A DNA stretch of 64,000 bases from Methanoculleus sp. UBA430 (lineage in GTDB: Archaea > Halobacteriota > Methanomicrobia > Methanomicrobiales > Methanoculleaceae), in the NCBI RefSeq assembly GCF_002506585.1, contig NZ_DAXW01000003.1, forward strand, positions 255,071 to 319,070, written 5' to 3'. The position numbers and the translations under genes are program-made. Shown piece after piece: positions 1 to 8,130 of the stretch; the first letter of the stretch is position 1, and each line of letters starts with the position of its first letter. Under the pieces are notes generated by a model that was not told the DNA's origin, searched no databases, and saw nothing but the letters and a program-made list of their open reading frames with translations.

Positions 1-515
1 CTAAATCCCAGAGAATGGAGCCCGAGGCAACCAGATGAACATCAAATGTCCAGTTGCGAGGCATTCTTACACCCCCACACAAGGAAACTCTGGACGGATA
101 CCACGTTCGATCTTATCTCTTCGAGGCGCATACCTGCGTCAACGAGGAAGTTTCCGGACCAACCAGGATCACATGTATCCCCGTTTGACCTACATCTTCT
201 CTACACACGGGAGGGTAGCCAGCCCCCGAGCGAATAATAGACTAACAACGGTACAAACGGTGATATAAGCGCCGGACGACCAGAAAAACCGGGCCAATGA
301 AACAGAATATAGGGAGTATCGCGAGAACAAGACCACAGGAGGTAATCACTGGGCCCCCTACCGTAAAACATTCACACATTGCCTTCCATTCAAAGTAAAC
401 CCTGAGTGAATACTCCGTTCAACTCCCCATTAAGGCAAATACTCACTCCCACGATGAGGTAGCCCGATCAGCCGAAATCACACGTTTCCTCATTCGTCCC
501 AAACCCTCTCAACAT
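1..515. other. No gene recognised at left edge
   Basis: No reading frame here has a credible start, ribosome site or recognisable domain. The stretch is visibly less G+C-rich than the core of the window. Short open frames on the plus strand (35-268 and 46-237) overlap each other and look like chance. It is probably the downstream flank of the thioredoxin/CcdA gene plus a remnant or intergenic region continuing to the left of the window. Confidence 0.5.
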
Positions 516-1532
516 TCAGAGGAGCAGACAGGCTCCGAACCCGATCAGGATGATCCCGCTGATGCCCCGGATGAGATCCCGATATTCCCGGATCCTGCTC
601 GACGAACCGTAGCCCCCAAGGGTCCCGACGCCGAGAAACGGTGTGAGCACCCCGGCCCCAAAGACCAGGAGGAGCGAGAGATCCTGCACCGTGCCGTCGA
701 TCAGGATTCTGCTCAGCAGGATGAGAATCATCGGGGCGGCGCACGGCGCCTTGACGATCGAGAACAGCATGCCCAGGAAGAATAACCCGGCCAGCGTGGT
801 CGAATACTTCCGCAGAGAGGACTGAAGAAACCCGTTTGTGGCATCCGGGAGCTTTACCACCCCAAGCAAGCTCACGCCGGTGAAGATCGTGATCAATCCC
901 GCCGCGACGGCGAGGTACGGGCCGAGCCCGCCGAACGAGAGCCCCGCCAGCAGGACGCAACACCCCATGACGATATATGCGAAAACCAGTCCCAGGCCGA
1001 AGATCAGTGAGTTCAGGAGACCACTCCGGAGGCCTCCGCCCGATCCCGTGACATACGCCAGAATAAAGCCCAGCACCGCCATCAAGCAGGGCGAGAAACC
1101 AGAGAAAAGGCCCAGAGAATAAGCAAGTGGAATATTCCAGTTGATCGGTGGCGGATTCTCCTGCGGCTCAGCGCCAGCACGAGACTGTTCGATCGCCGCC
1201 CTGACATTCTCTTCGGTTATCTCACCTCCGGGGATCTTGATGGTGCTGTTCACGACCACGGCTGGGATCTCGTGAAATCCATGCTGCTGCCACCGGTCCA
1301 AACCCTCAGTTGTACCCACATCGACGTATTCGAGAGAGATGGAATCGCCGAGATCGCTCTCAACCTCTGCGATCAAAGGTTTAACCTGATCACAGGCGGT
1401 GCAGCCGTCCAGGTAATAATACTCTATAGGGATAGGAGCTGCGCCCGCATAGGAAATCATTCCAGCCAAGAGGAAGATACATGCTGCTATTGCTCCAATG
1501 CGAGTGCTCTTTCTTCTGTATCCATTTTTCAA
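516..1532 (-). CDS. Thioredoxin/CcdA-type transmembrane thiol-disulfide protein
   Basis: The 338-residue protein has an N-terminal signal or anchor segment (about 13-31), a thioredoxin-like domain with a CTAC active site (Cys44, Cys47) and, from about residue 135, a six-helix CcdA/DsbD membrane domain. Cys149 (FSPC) and Cys264 (KAPC) match the redox pair that carries electrons across the membrane in that family. It probably passes reducing power to an extracytoplasmic thiol substrate. The start is TTG with GAGGT three bases upstream; an ATG at 1525 is in another frame. The fusion of thioredoxin domain and membrane domain is DsbD-like, but the order (thioredoxin first) and archaeal host make the substrate unknown. 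The next gene upstream is more than 200 bp away, so it is probably monocistronic. Confidence 0.75.
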   Translation of the reverse strand: MKNGYRRKSTRIGAIAACIFLLAGMISYAGAAPIPIEYYYLDGCTACDQVKPLIAEVESDLGDSISLEYVDVGTTEGLDRWQQHGFHEIPAVVVNSTIKIPGGEITEENVRAAIEQSRAGAEPQENPPPINWNIPLAYSLGLFSGFSPCLMAVLGFILAYVTGSGGGLRSGLLNSLIFGLGLVFAYIVMGCCVLLAGLSFGGLGPYLAVAAGLITIFTGVSLLGVVKLPDATNGFLQSSLRKYSTTLAGLFFLGMLFSIVKAPCAAPMILILLSRILIDGTVQDLSLLLVFGAGVLTPFLGVGTLGGYGSSSRIREYRDLIRGISGIILIGFGACLLL

Positions 1533-1744
1533 GGTACCTCATCCCCAAGATGGTTCTGGACGTCATCGATCCGCGAGATAAGATCATTCATGAAAAACCC
1601 CAATAAACATCAAGACCATGCGCCCGGACCAACCATAACCCATCTATCAGAAAGTTAATCCTGCTGTCAGCATCATAAAACATGTCCCCTACCGTTCTTT
1701 TATGATTTAAACACCTCGCTCCAGAATTCTATCGAAAAGAAAGA

Positions 1745-2320
1745 TCACAATAACAATCCAGAACCAAAGATCCATCTGTAGAAAAGAATCGCGAGAACGA
1801 TACTGGTTGCAAGAGAGACAAATATGGCCCGATCCTTTGACATCTCATGAAATATCTGTACACTCAAATAGGTTATCAAACCAAAAACAAAGAGAAGCAA
1901 CAGGCCTGCCAATGGGACCTCTACGATCACAACCGCCCAAAAAAACAGGATGCAGGGAAACAGGGCATAGATCACCGATTTCATCGTTTTTTCAAATCCA
2001 TAACGTACATTGACAAAAAGCAGGAAGAAATGTTCAACGAGGCTGACTCCGAGGAGTGCGACGACTCCGACTATCAGACCCTGTATCAGGTTGATGAAGA
2101 TGCCCAATACTAGGATCCCAATCAAGTACAATCCGTCAGGTCCGGATTCGTTTCCAGGATACAACCCTGTAAAGAAAGATGCTAACGTGAATAAGATTGA
2201 CATAGTCATAACTGTCACAAAAAAGAGTTGAAGATCACCTCCCAGTGGTTTTTTGTTTAGTTGCTGAAAAAATTGCCGGAGACTGGTTAAGACAGTTTTT
2301 AATGGGGATCTTACCGACAT
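1745..2320 (-). CDS. Multi-pass membrane protein, Yip1-like
   Basis: The 191-residue protein has about five hydrophobic segments and a pattern (long polar N-terminus, then closely spaced helices with G/V/L-rich loops) like archaeal Yip1-family membrane proteins, an assignment by appearance only. A longer frame opens at 2356, but the ATG at 2320 is preceded by AGAGGT at proper distance, so I start there. It lies 17 bp after the secreted-protein gene at 2338-3255 and is probably cotranscribed with it. Base composition is clearly more AT-rich than in the neighbouring com genes, suggesting recent acquisition. Function unknown. Confidence 0.55.
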   Translation of the reverse strand: MSVRSPLKTVLTSLRQFFQQLNKKPLGGDLQLFFVTVMTMSILFTLASFFTGLYPGNESGPDGLYLIGILVLGIFINLIQGLIVGVVALLGVSLVEHFFLLFVNVRYGFEKTMKSVIYALFPCILFFWAVVIVEVPLAGLLLLFVFGLITYLSVQIFHEMSKDRAIFVSLATSIVLAILFYRWIFGSGLLL

Positions 2321-2337
2321 GACACTACCTCTGAAAG

Positions 2338-3255
2338 TTATGGAACTGATTGACATCCGACTCCTATAGACACCCAGTCCGAGGTACTAGAACTTCCATC
2401 AGTTGAACCATAGATATCACAACTGATCCAAGCATCAACAGAGTGTTTGGGTGGACTCAACGTAAGATATGCCCAGATAACATTAGATTCAACGTATCCC
2501 GTATACCCGGTTTCCCGTACTGAATGTCCGAATTCACAACGATCAAAGTTAATCCCCTGAGACGTATAAGTATTGTCCGATATGCCTAGAATTCTGTTGC
2601 CATAGTCATAAGTGAATGTCCCTTTAGTGTAAAGAGTTGCCTGGGTTATGGATAGATATATCCAGCTGTCCGTTCTTGTAACTTGGGCTTCATAAATTGA
2701 TCTCGCGCCGAACTCTTCTGACCCCAGAGCCGAGAGATCGATTCGACTCAATTCATAGCTGACGGAATAATTGCTACTCTGATTACCTACCGAGCAATCT
2801 TTGCAACTGTCTTCGAAATATTCTGTCTTTGAACCGATGACTACCGGGTCCACCCTGCTCTTGGATACCTTACCCTGGCTATCGAGTAAACCATAAATAT
2901 TCCCATCCATTCCATAGTAGAGGACGACTCTTTCTCTTTGTCCCTCCAGATATCCAATGATTTCTCTGATGCTTTCTCTCGATTCTGATCCGCGGATCAG
3001 GTCATCCACCCGGCCTCTCGCTTCGTTATATCTCTGCCATTGAGGACCCTCGTCTCTGGAAGGTTGCTCTATCCCCAACATGGTATAGATGTTCTTTTCA
3101 GTCTCCTGATTTTGAAGCAAAGGATTAGTTCTAGTTTGTTCTTCTGTACTCGCCGCAGGTACTATCGGCATTGCCATTGCCATCGCCATCATCACGCCCA
3201 CCAGCATAACTGCCAGGAGCACGGAAAGCGCCCTCATTCCAATTTTTCCGTTCAT
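2338..3255 (-). CDS. Secreted protein of unknown function
   Basis: The 305-residue product begins with a basic end and a long Met/Ala/Val-rich hydrophobic signal segment (residues 7-32) and is then hydrophilic, so it is probably exported. It carries four or five cysteines, including a CKDC pair near residue 150, which could form disulfides outside the cell. I do not recognise a domain. The start at 3255 is fixed by GGAGGA eight bases upstream, although the frame stays open to 3435. Promoter element A lies about 200 bp upstream, giving a long leader that contains a CCTCC able to pair with the ribosome site. The gene is AT-rich relative to its neighbours and is followed by the Yip1-like gene. 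Confidence 0.6.
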   Translation of the reverse strand: MNGKIGMRALSVLLAVMLVGVMMAMAMAMPIVPAASTEEQTRTNPLLQNQETEKNIYTMLGIEQPSRDEGPQWQRYNEARGRVDDLIRGSESRESIREIIGYLEGQRERVVLYYGMDGNIYGLLDSQGKVSKSRVDPVVIGSKTEYFEDSCKDCSVGNQSSNYSVSYELSRIDLSALGSEEFGARSIYEAQVTRTDSWIYLSITQATLYTKGTFTYDYGNRILGISDNTYTSQGINFDRCEFGHSVRETGYTGYVESNVIWAYLTLSPPKHSVDAWISCDIYGSTDGSSSTSDWVSIGVGCQSVP

Positions 3256-3694
3256 GCGTTTTTCCTCCAGTTCCTTTTCCCGGAGGCAGGAGTGGCATAC
3301 TTTCAAGTACCGAAAGAGCATACATCCAAATAGCCTCCGGGCTTGCGGGGCTCTATCATCCGGGGCGTCAACCGTGGATGGAGGGGCCCCACGAACTTTT
3401 GCGGACGCATCATCAAGGCGCCCACACAATGACATGGGTATGAGTTTATTTATAAATTCTGTCCGATTTCTTTACACGTCCGGGAGCCGTTATCGGAACT
3501 GCCGAAAAAAAACTCCCCTCTTGGGTTAAAAGCACAGGAAATCATTTTTCTCGCGATGATGTGTGCAACCATTTCCGTCCGGCACCTTCAAGAGATGCGA
3601 TGAGGGACAGGACACTGGGAGAAGTTCCGCGGGTCATATCGGGTAGCGGGAAAAAGAGGGTTTACTCGCTCCGCCACAGAGACGAACCGAACAC
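3256..3694. other. Intergenic region with element A, otherwise no gene
   Basis: Besides promoter element A and the leader of the secreted-protein gene, this 439-base stretch holds the downstream flank of comDE, which includes a short T-run on the minus strand near 3650 that may act as a terminator. No coding sequence or RNA gene is recognised. Confidence 0.5.
3451..3480 (-). promoter_or_regulatory. Promoter element A: GACGTGTA-N9-GACAGAA-TATA
   Basis: On the minus strand GACGTGTA lies at 3480-3473, GACAGAA at 3463-3457 and TTTATA at 3456-3451. The same arrangement with the same 9-base spacing is present at 10976-11009, 41811-41843 and, on the plus strand, 12808-12840. Orientation is toward the secreted-protein gene starting at 3255. 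The expected transcript start, 25 bp after TATA, leaves a leader of about 170 nt. GACAGAA may double as the transcription factor B recognition element and GACGTGTA as an activator site; that split is inference. Confidence 0.6.
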
Positions 3695-4816
3695 CTACCT
3701 CCCAATCACCCGCACAAACCGCTCCCGGATCTCGGCCGGGGCGAGCGGGATATTCGGGACCGGTGCGTTCCCGGGTCTTAACACCACATGAATAAAGTTC
3801 GGCCCCCGCCCCCGGTCTTCCCATGCCTCCGCGAGTTCTTCTTCGTCCTGCACCTTGCACGTCTGCCGGATCCCGGCGGCACGGGCGAGGAATTCCATGT
3901 CGACCAGCCCAGAGGCCGGGGTGGGCTGGTTCCCCGTGCTCCCGAAGGCCCCGTTGTCCAGGCAGACGATCGTGAGGTTCTCCGGTGCCTCCGCCGCCAC
4001 CACCGGGAGGACGGCGGTCCCGAGCAGGCTCCCGTCGCCGTCGAGGACCACGACGTCTCTATCCGTCGCAAGCGAGAGCCCGAGGCCGATCGGCGTCGCC
4101 TGGGTGTAGCTCCCAAGCATGTAGAAGTTCAGGTCCCGGTCGCGAGCCGCGTAGAGCTCCTTTGATGGGACACCGATGTTCGCGACGACCGCCTCCCCGT
4201 CGAGGATATTGGCGATAGCCCGGATCGCGTCGTTCCGGGTCATCGCCGGGTCGCGGAACGTCCGCCGGTAGTCCACCGCCGACTCCCTGGCCCGGGCCGG
4301 GACGACCTGCTCCGCCGGGCAGGCCTCCTCTGCCCCTTCCCAGAACGAGGGGAGGATCAGGCCCACATGCGGCCGCATAGAATCGTAGGCGTCCCGGACG
4401 ACCTCATCGATCAACTCCTCATCCCCGGGACTGCGGATGACGGTATACGGAATCCCAAGCGCACGGAGCACCTCCGGGACCGCCCGGTTGAACGGCACCT
4501 GGGCCGGGATCGCCTCCCGGTAGACCCCACGCCAGCTCGCGAGGATCGGGAGGGGGAGGCCGAAGGTGACGGTGAGCGACATGATGGCGTTTAAGGAGTT
4601 CCCGAGCCCCGAACTCTGCATATGGAGCACCGGCCGCCCCCCGGCCATCGCGAGCCCGGCGCAGATCCCGATGCCGTCCTCCTCCCGGGTCAGGTTGACC
4701 GCCCGGAACCGCTCCGGGATCAGGGCGCAGAACTCCTGCGTCCGGTCGCAGGGAAGCGACGCCACGGTATCGACCCCGAGGGCGGCGAGCCGGTCGAGGA
4801 CACAGCCCTCACGCAC
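3695..4816 (-). CDS. comDE: Sulfopyruvate decarboxylase, fused alpha and beta subunits
   Basis: This thiamine-diphosphate enzyme converts 3-sulfopyruvate to sulfoacetaldehyde in coenzyme M synthesis. The 373-residue protein joins the ComD half (residues 1-165, with the REED glutamate near position 46 that activates the cofactor) to the ComE half (190-373, with the Mg-diphosphate motif GDGS at 260-263 and N288-G). In Methanocaldococcus these are separate subunits; the fusion is usual in Methanosarcina and Methanomicrobiales. The start is GTG at 4816, overlapping the stop of the cysteate synthase gene by eight bases and preceded by GGGGGTGG; the frame is open further upstream only inside that gene. 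It is the last gene of the three-gene com operon. Confidence 0.93.
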   Translation of the reverse strand: MREGCVLDRLAALGVDTVASLPCDRTQEFCALIPERFRAVNLTREEDGIGICAGLAMAGGRPVLHMQSSGLGNSLNAIMSLTVTFGLPLPILASWRGVYREAIPAQVPFNRAVPEVLRALGIPYTVIRSPGDEELIDEVVRDAYDSMRPHVGLILPSFWEGAEEACPAEQVVPARARESAVDYRRTFRDPAMTRNDAIRAIANILDGEAVVANIGVPSKELYAARDRDLNFYMLGSYTQATPIGLGLSLATDRDVVVLDGDGSLLGTAVLPVVAAEAPENLTIVCLDNGAFGSTGNQPTPASGLVDMEFLARAAGIRQTCKVQDEEELAEAWEDRGRGPNFIHVVLRPGNAPVPNIPLAPAEIRERFVRVIGR

Positions 4817-6107
4817 GGATTGCCACCCCCTGCTCCGCGAACCAGGCTCTGACGGCATCCCGGACATCCCCCTCGAATGCCTCCCCGGCCCGGACCCGGA
4901 GGTACGGCTCGACCGGGTAGCGGTCGAGTTCTTCTGCTGCACGCTCGTAACCCCCGCCGGTCACGTTCAGGAGGATGTGGTCATCCGGGCCGACGAGCCC
5001 CTCCTCCACCGCCCGGACGAGTGAGGCGACCGCGACGGCGGCGGCCGGGTCGAGGTCGATCCCCTCGGTATCGGCAAAGAGCCGCCTGGCACTCTGGGCT
5101 TCGTCGTTTGCGACCGCATACATCCTCCCGCCGGAGGCCGCGAGGGCGTCGTAGACCCCGCCGCGGATTCCCCAGGGCGGGTGGCGGTTCGTGAGCACAC
5201 TGGCGGAGACCCGGGCGATCGAGGATTCGGCGTCAGGCATATCCTCTGCAGGAACAATCTCCCGCCTCCCCGCCCCCCAGGCCCGGACCATCGGGACGAA
5301 GGGGAGGTTCTGGGAGAGGTGGAGTTCCGGGAGGCGGGAACCGAACCGGCCGTCGGCGATGAGCCGCTCCGCCGCTTCCCACGCGGCGATCCCCCCGGTC
5401 CCGCTCCCGACCGCCTGGAAGTAGTAGTCCGGGAGCCTCCCGGCGGCGAGAGCCCCATCGAGCATCACCGTCCCCATCCCGTCCCGTCGGGCGACGTTCT
5501 TTGCCCCGCCCTCCGGGACGATCCCCGGGAGCGAGCAGACCTCCCGCCCGAACGCGATGGAATCCGAGTAGTCCCCGTCCACCGTGATGAGGCAGACGTT
5601 CGGGGATGGAACCGTCGTCCAGAGCCGGCCGGCGGCGGATGCCGGGACCACCACCACGACCGGGGCCCCGGTCAGGGCCGAGGCCTGGCAGAACGCCCGC
5701 CCGGTGTTCCCCGCCGACGAGACCTGGATGACCCCGGCTCCCTTCTCCCGGAGACGGAGGAGCGTCGGTTGCGCCTCGAGTTCCTTGAACGAACAGGTCT
5801 CCATCCGCCCGCCCCGCTCGGGCCAGTAGCCGGAGAAGGTGACGGTGAGGTGGGAGAGGCCGAGTTCCCGGGCGAGGGCGACGCTACCGTAGGAGACCGG
5901 GCCGGCATCGATCCGGAGGTGGCCCTCGACCGGGAGCCACTCGATGTAACGGAAGATCCCGGGGAGGTCACGAAGGACGAGCCGGCGCTCCGCGTAGACC
6001 GTCCGGAGGAGAGCGTCGCACCCCGACGGGCAGTCGAGGGTGTAGCGGTCGGGAAACGGCCTGCCGCACCCCGGGCACTGGAGGAGGTACTTCTCCCTCA
6101 CCGCCAC
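4809..6107 (-). CDS. Cysteate synthase (threonine-synthase-like)
   Basis: The 432-residue pyridoxal-phosphate enzyme belongs to the threonine synthase fold and matches the methanogen cysteate synthases, which make L-cysteate from O-phosphoserine and sulfite as the first step of the phosphoserine route to coenzyme M. Four cysteines at 11, 14, 26 and 30 form a zinc-ribbon-like head. Lys108 in CSFKE is the expected Schiff-base lysine, SAGNTG at 131-136 binds substrate and GSGTGG binds cofactor phosphate. The start is GTG at 6107, overlapping the upstream stop; a second GTG at 6101 forms a GTGA overlap and is an alternative. The product cysteate needs transamination before ComDE; that aminotransferase may be the one at 41946-43076 or lie elsewhere. 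Confidence 0.88.
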   Translation of the reverse strand: MAVREKYLLQCPGCGRPFPDRYTLDCPSGCDALLRTVYAERRLVLRDLPGIFRYIEWLPVEGHLRIDAGPVSYGSVALARELGLSHLTVTFSGYWPERGGRMETCSFKELEAQPTLLRLREKGAGVIQVSSAGNTGRAFCQASALTGAPVVVVVPASAAGRLWTTVPSPNVCLITVDGDYSDSIAFGREVCSLPGIVPEGGAKNVARRDGMGTVMLDGALAAGRLPDYYFQAVGSGTGGIAAWEAAERLIADGRFGSRLPELHLSQNLPFVPMVRAWGAGRREIVPAEDMPDAESSIARVSASVLTNRHPPWGIRGGVYDALAASGGRMYAVANDEAQSARRLFADTEGIDLDPAAAVAVASLVRAVEEGLVGPDDHILLNVTGGGYERAAEELDRYPVEPYLRVRAGEAFEGDVRDAVRAWFAEQGVAIRA

Positions 6108-7339
6108 CCGCCCCCGGTGAAGGTGAACCGACCGTCGAGGATCATCTCTTTTATGTCCCGGCAGAGGTCTTCCGCGAGCGTCCGGCCGGACTGGCGGAGC
6201 GTGATCGGGACCTTCCGGCCCCGGACCCGGAGCGACCCTTCCCCGGCCTCAAGCGCGTCGTTTTGGCAGGCGGCAAGACAGGCGGTGCAGGCGAGGCAGC
6301 GGTCGCGGTCGATCCCGGTCTCGCGGTTAAACGCGCCCGTCGGGCAGATCGCGGCCGCAGCACAGGCCGAGCACCCCTCGCACCATTCGGGGTGGTAGGT
6401 CACCTCCCGGTCGGGCTGCTGCCAGACGTCGGCGTAGGTCGCCTCGTCGAGGACGGTCCGGGTGTTGATGTCGGCGACCGGAAGCGGGATATCCTCGTCG
6501 AGGACGCGGAGGGCAGCGACCTGCCGGTCGTCGAGGACCGGGATCGCGACGCCGAGGCTCGTGATGCACTCGGGCCCGGCAGAGGTCTTAAAGCCCCCCA
6601 TATAGCGGGGCTGCATCCCCGTCATATCGGCGATGACCGTGAGGTTCGGCCGCGCCGGGGTGCTCCGGGTCCCCTCCCCGGTCACGATCCCGGCCGAGCC
6701 GTTCAGGAAGACCGGGGTTCCGTCCCGGATCGTGAGCCTCGCCGGGTCGTTCTGGAGGGGGTTGATCTCGCCGCACCCGCTGACCGATGCCTCCCGGCAG
6801 GGCCCCTCCAGCCCCGTGACCGAGAAGATCGTCGTCACCCGGGTCGGCCGGGTGTTGACGTAGGCGGTGTAATTCTTGAAGGCGCTCCGGGTGGTGAAGA
6901 GCCGGGCGTAGGCGAAGTCGTCGAGGGTCACCCGCGCCTCGATCGAGCGGTCGGCGGCCTCCACCAGCACCTCGATCTCGCGGCCCTCGACGATATCGCG
7001 AAAGAGATGGCCGCCCCCGTAGCCCGCCCCGGCGTGGGCGGTCCCGGAGACGATCAGGTCAAGCAGCCCCAACCGCTCGTTCGGGCAGGGGCCGGGCATG
7101 CAGGGGACACCGTTCAGCCAGGCCCGCTCCGCCCGCTCGAACGTCCCCGGCGCCGCTACCGGGACCGAGAGGATCGCCGCGGTCCCCGACATCACCCCGC
7201 ATGTCCCCGTGGTGACCACGTCCACGTCTGCTGCCGTGATCTCCGCACCCTCGCGGATGAGGTGCTTGAACTCCGCTGCGGTGTAGACAACCGCGGTGCC
7301 GTTCCGGATTCTCTCGTCGATCTCTGCCAGTGTCTTCAT
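6098..7339 (-). CDS. DUF39/COG1900 protein, methanogenesis marker 16; candidate ComF
   Basis: The 413-residue protein has the DUF39 domain known from the M. acetivorans enzyme that adds sulfide to aspartate semialdehyde to make homocysteine, followed by a C-terminal ferredoxin-like region with cysteine sets CX2CX2CX5CP and CX2CX2CX3C near residues 325-365. Members with this layout are called methanogenesis marker 16. The aldehyde-to-thiol chemistry is what the last step of coenzyme M synthesis, sulfoacetaldehyde to coenzyme M, requires, and the gene is first in an operon with cysteate synthase and comDE, so I favour that role (ComF); homocysteine synthesis is the alternative. The ATG at 7339 is preceded by GGTGGAGGA; the frame is open for 14 codons further upstream. 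Confidence 0.75.
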   Translation of the reverse strand: MKTLAEIDERIRNGTAVVYTAAEFKHLIREGAEITAADVDVVTTGTCGVMSGTAAILSVPVAAPGTFERAERAWLNGVPCMPGPCPNERLGLLDLIVSGTAHAGAGYGGGHLFRDIVEGREIEVLVEAADRSIEARVTLDDFAYARLFTTRSAFKNYTAYVNTRPTRVTTIFSVTGLEGPCREASVSGCGEINPLQNDPARLTIRDGTPVFLNGSAGIVTGEGTRSTPARPNLTVIADMTGMQPRYMGGFKTSAGPECITSLGVAIPVLDDRQVAALRVLDEDIPLPVADINTRTVLDEATYADVWQQPDREVTYHPEWCEGCSACAAAAICPTGAFNRETGIDRDRCLACTACLAACQNDALEAGEGSLRVRGRKVPITLRQSGRTLAEDLCRDIKEMILDGRFTFTGGGWR

Positions 7340-7476
7340 AATAATCTTATTCCTCCACCTGCATGCACCGGGCCCTGTCACGCCGGAGCTCGCCCTGCAT
7401 TACCAGGCAACTCCGTCAAACAGGCGGTGTAATAGGCCTCAACGTCCTTAAACCCTCTGTCCCGCGAGGTTCCCCA

Positions 7477-7490
7477 CCCGGTTGACCGGG
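7477..7490. promoter_or_regulatory. Perfect inverted repeat in the com divergent region
   Basis: CCCGGT-TG-ACCGGG is a perfect 14-base inverted repeat between the com operon (start 7339) and the divergent HTH gene (start 7581). It is a candidate operator for that regulator. No proof of binding can be seen in the sequence. Confidence 0.4.
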
Positions 7491-7564
7491 ATTATCAGGA
7501 GATCCGCGGTTGGCCACTATAGCAGATCTCTTGACCATATGAGGAAAAAGTTATCTTGAGAATC

Positions 7565-7576
7565 CTACTACAGTAG
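7565..7576. promoter_or_regulatory. Short inverted repeat at the HTH gene start
   Basis: CTACT-AC-AGTAG lies five bases before the ATG at 7581, where it would cover the transcript start or ribosome site of the HTH gene. It could serve autoregulation; the arms are short and chance is possible. Confidence 0.3.
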
Positions 7577-7580
7577 AGTA

Positions 7581-8066
7581 ATGCTCTCACGAAGAATCTT
7601 TGAGACCGAGTTTGCCGAGGCGCTCCAGGAGGAGCTCGCCCGCCAGGACATGAGCATCCGCGAACTCGCGGAGCGGGCCGGGATTCCGCCCGCAACCCTC
7701 TACAAACTCACGTCGGGGAGGGCGGACCCGCGCCTCTCGACCGTCCGGCGGATCGTCAACGTCCTCGAGCCGCGGGAGAAGAGTTTCATCGCGGTGATCG
7801 CGGCCCGGTTCCTGCTCGACGATATCGATAACCGGGATCTGCCCATCGGTGAAAAGAAATACCATATCCGGGGCTACCCGGCGGACTCGCTCGAGGAGTG
7901 CATCGCCGCCGCGGCACGGGCGGAGAAGGAGGGAGCGCTCGGGATCGTCTGCGCCCCCATCCTCGCGTCGATCGTGGAGAAGATCGTCGACTGCCCGGTG
8001 GCGATCATCAAGCCGCAACAGCAGACGATTATTGAAGCGATCGAGACGATAGCAAAGAGGGTTTAG
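7581..8066 (+). CDS. HTH regulator with C-terminal sensor-like domain, divergent to com operon
   Basis: The 161-residue protein has an XRE-type helix-turn-helix at about residues 20-60 (MSIRELAERAGIPPATLYKL) and a C-terminal domain of about 85 residues with a repeated alpha/beta pattern (GALGIVCAPILASIVEKIV). This combination is found in archaeal regulators of unknown ligand. Its position, head to head with the coenzyme M operon with two inverted repeats between, suggests it controls that operon and itself. No strong ribosome site precedes the ATG at 7581, which would fit a leaderless or weakly translated message. The assigned target is inference from context. Confidence 0.7.
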   Translation: MLSRRIFETEFAEALQEELARQDMSIRELAERAGIPPATLYKLTSGRADPRLSTVRRIVNVLEPREKSFIAVIAARFLLDDIDNRDLPIGEKKYHIRGYPADSLEECIAAAARAEKEGALGIVCAPILASIVEKIVDCPVAIIKPQQQTIIEAIETIAKRV

Positions 8067-8130
8067 GGTTCTGTGGAAATCCCCCCTCTCCGGGTCATAT
8101 TATCGGGTAGCATGGAGCACCCCTGCAGCC

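Noticed and set aside
26..270. Two overlapping short frames at the left edge
   Set aside because: No ribosome site, no domain, no typical codon use; they exclude each other.
5181..6398. 405-codon open frame opposite cysteate synthase
   Set aside because: Antisense shadow without domain or ribosome site.
7440..7580. Possible tRNA or riboswitch in the com divergent region
   Set aside because: Apart from the inverted repeats no cloverleaf or known aptamer pattern can be built.
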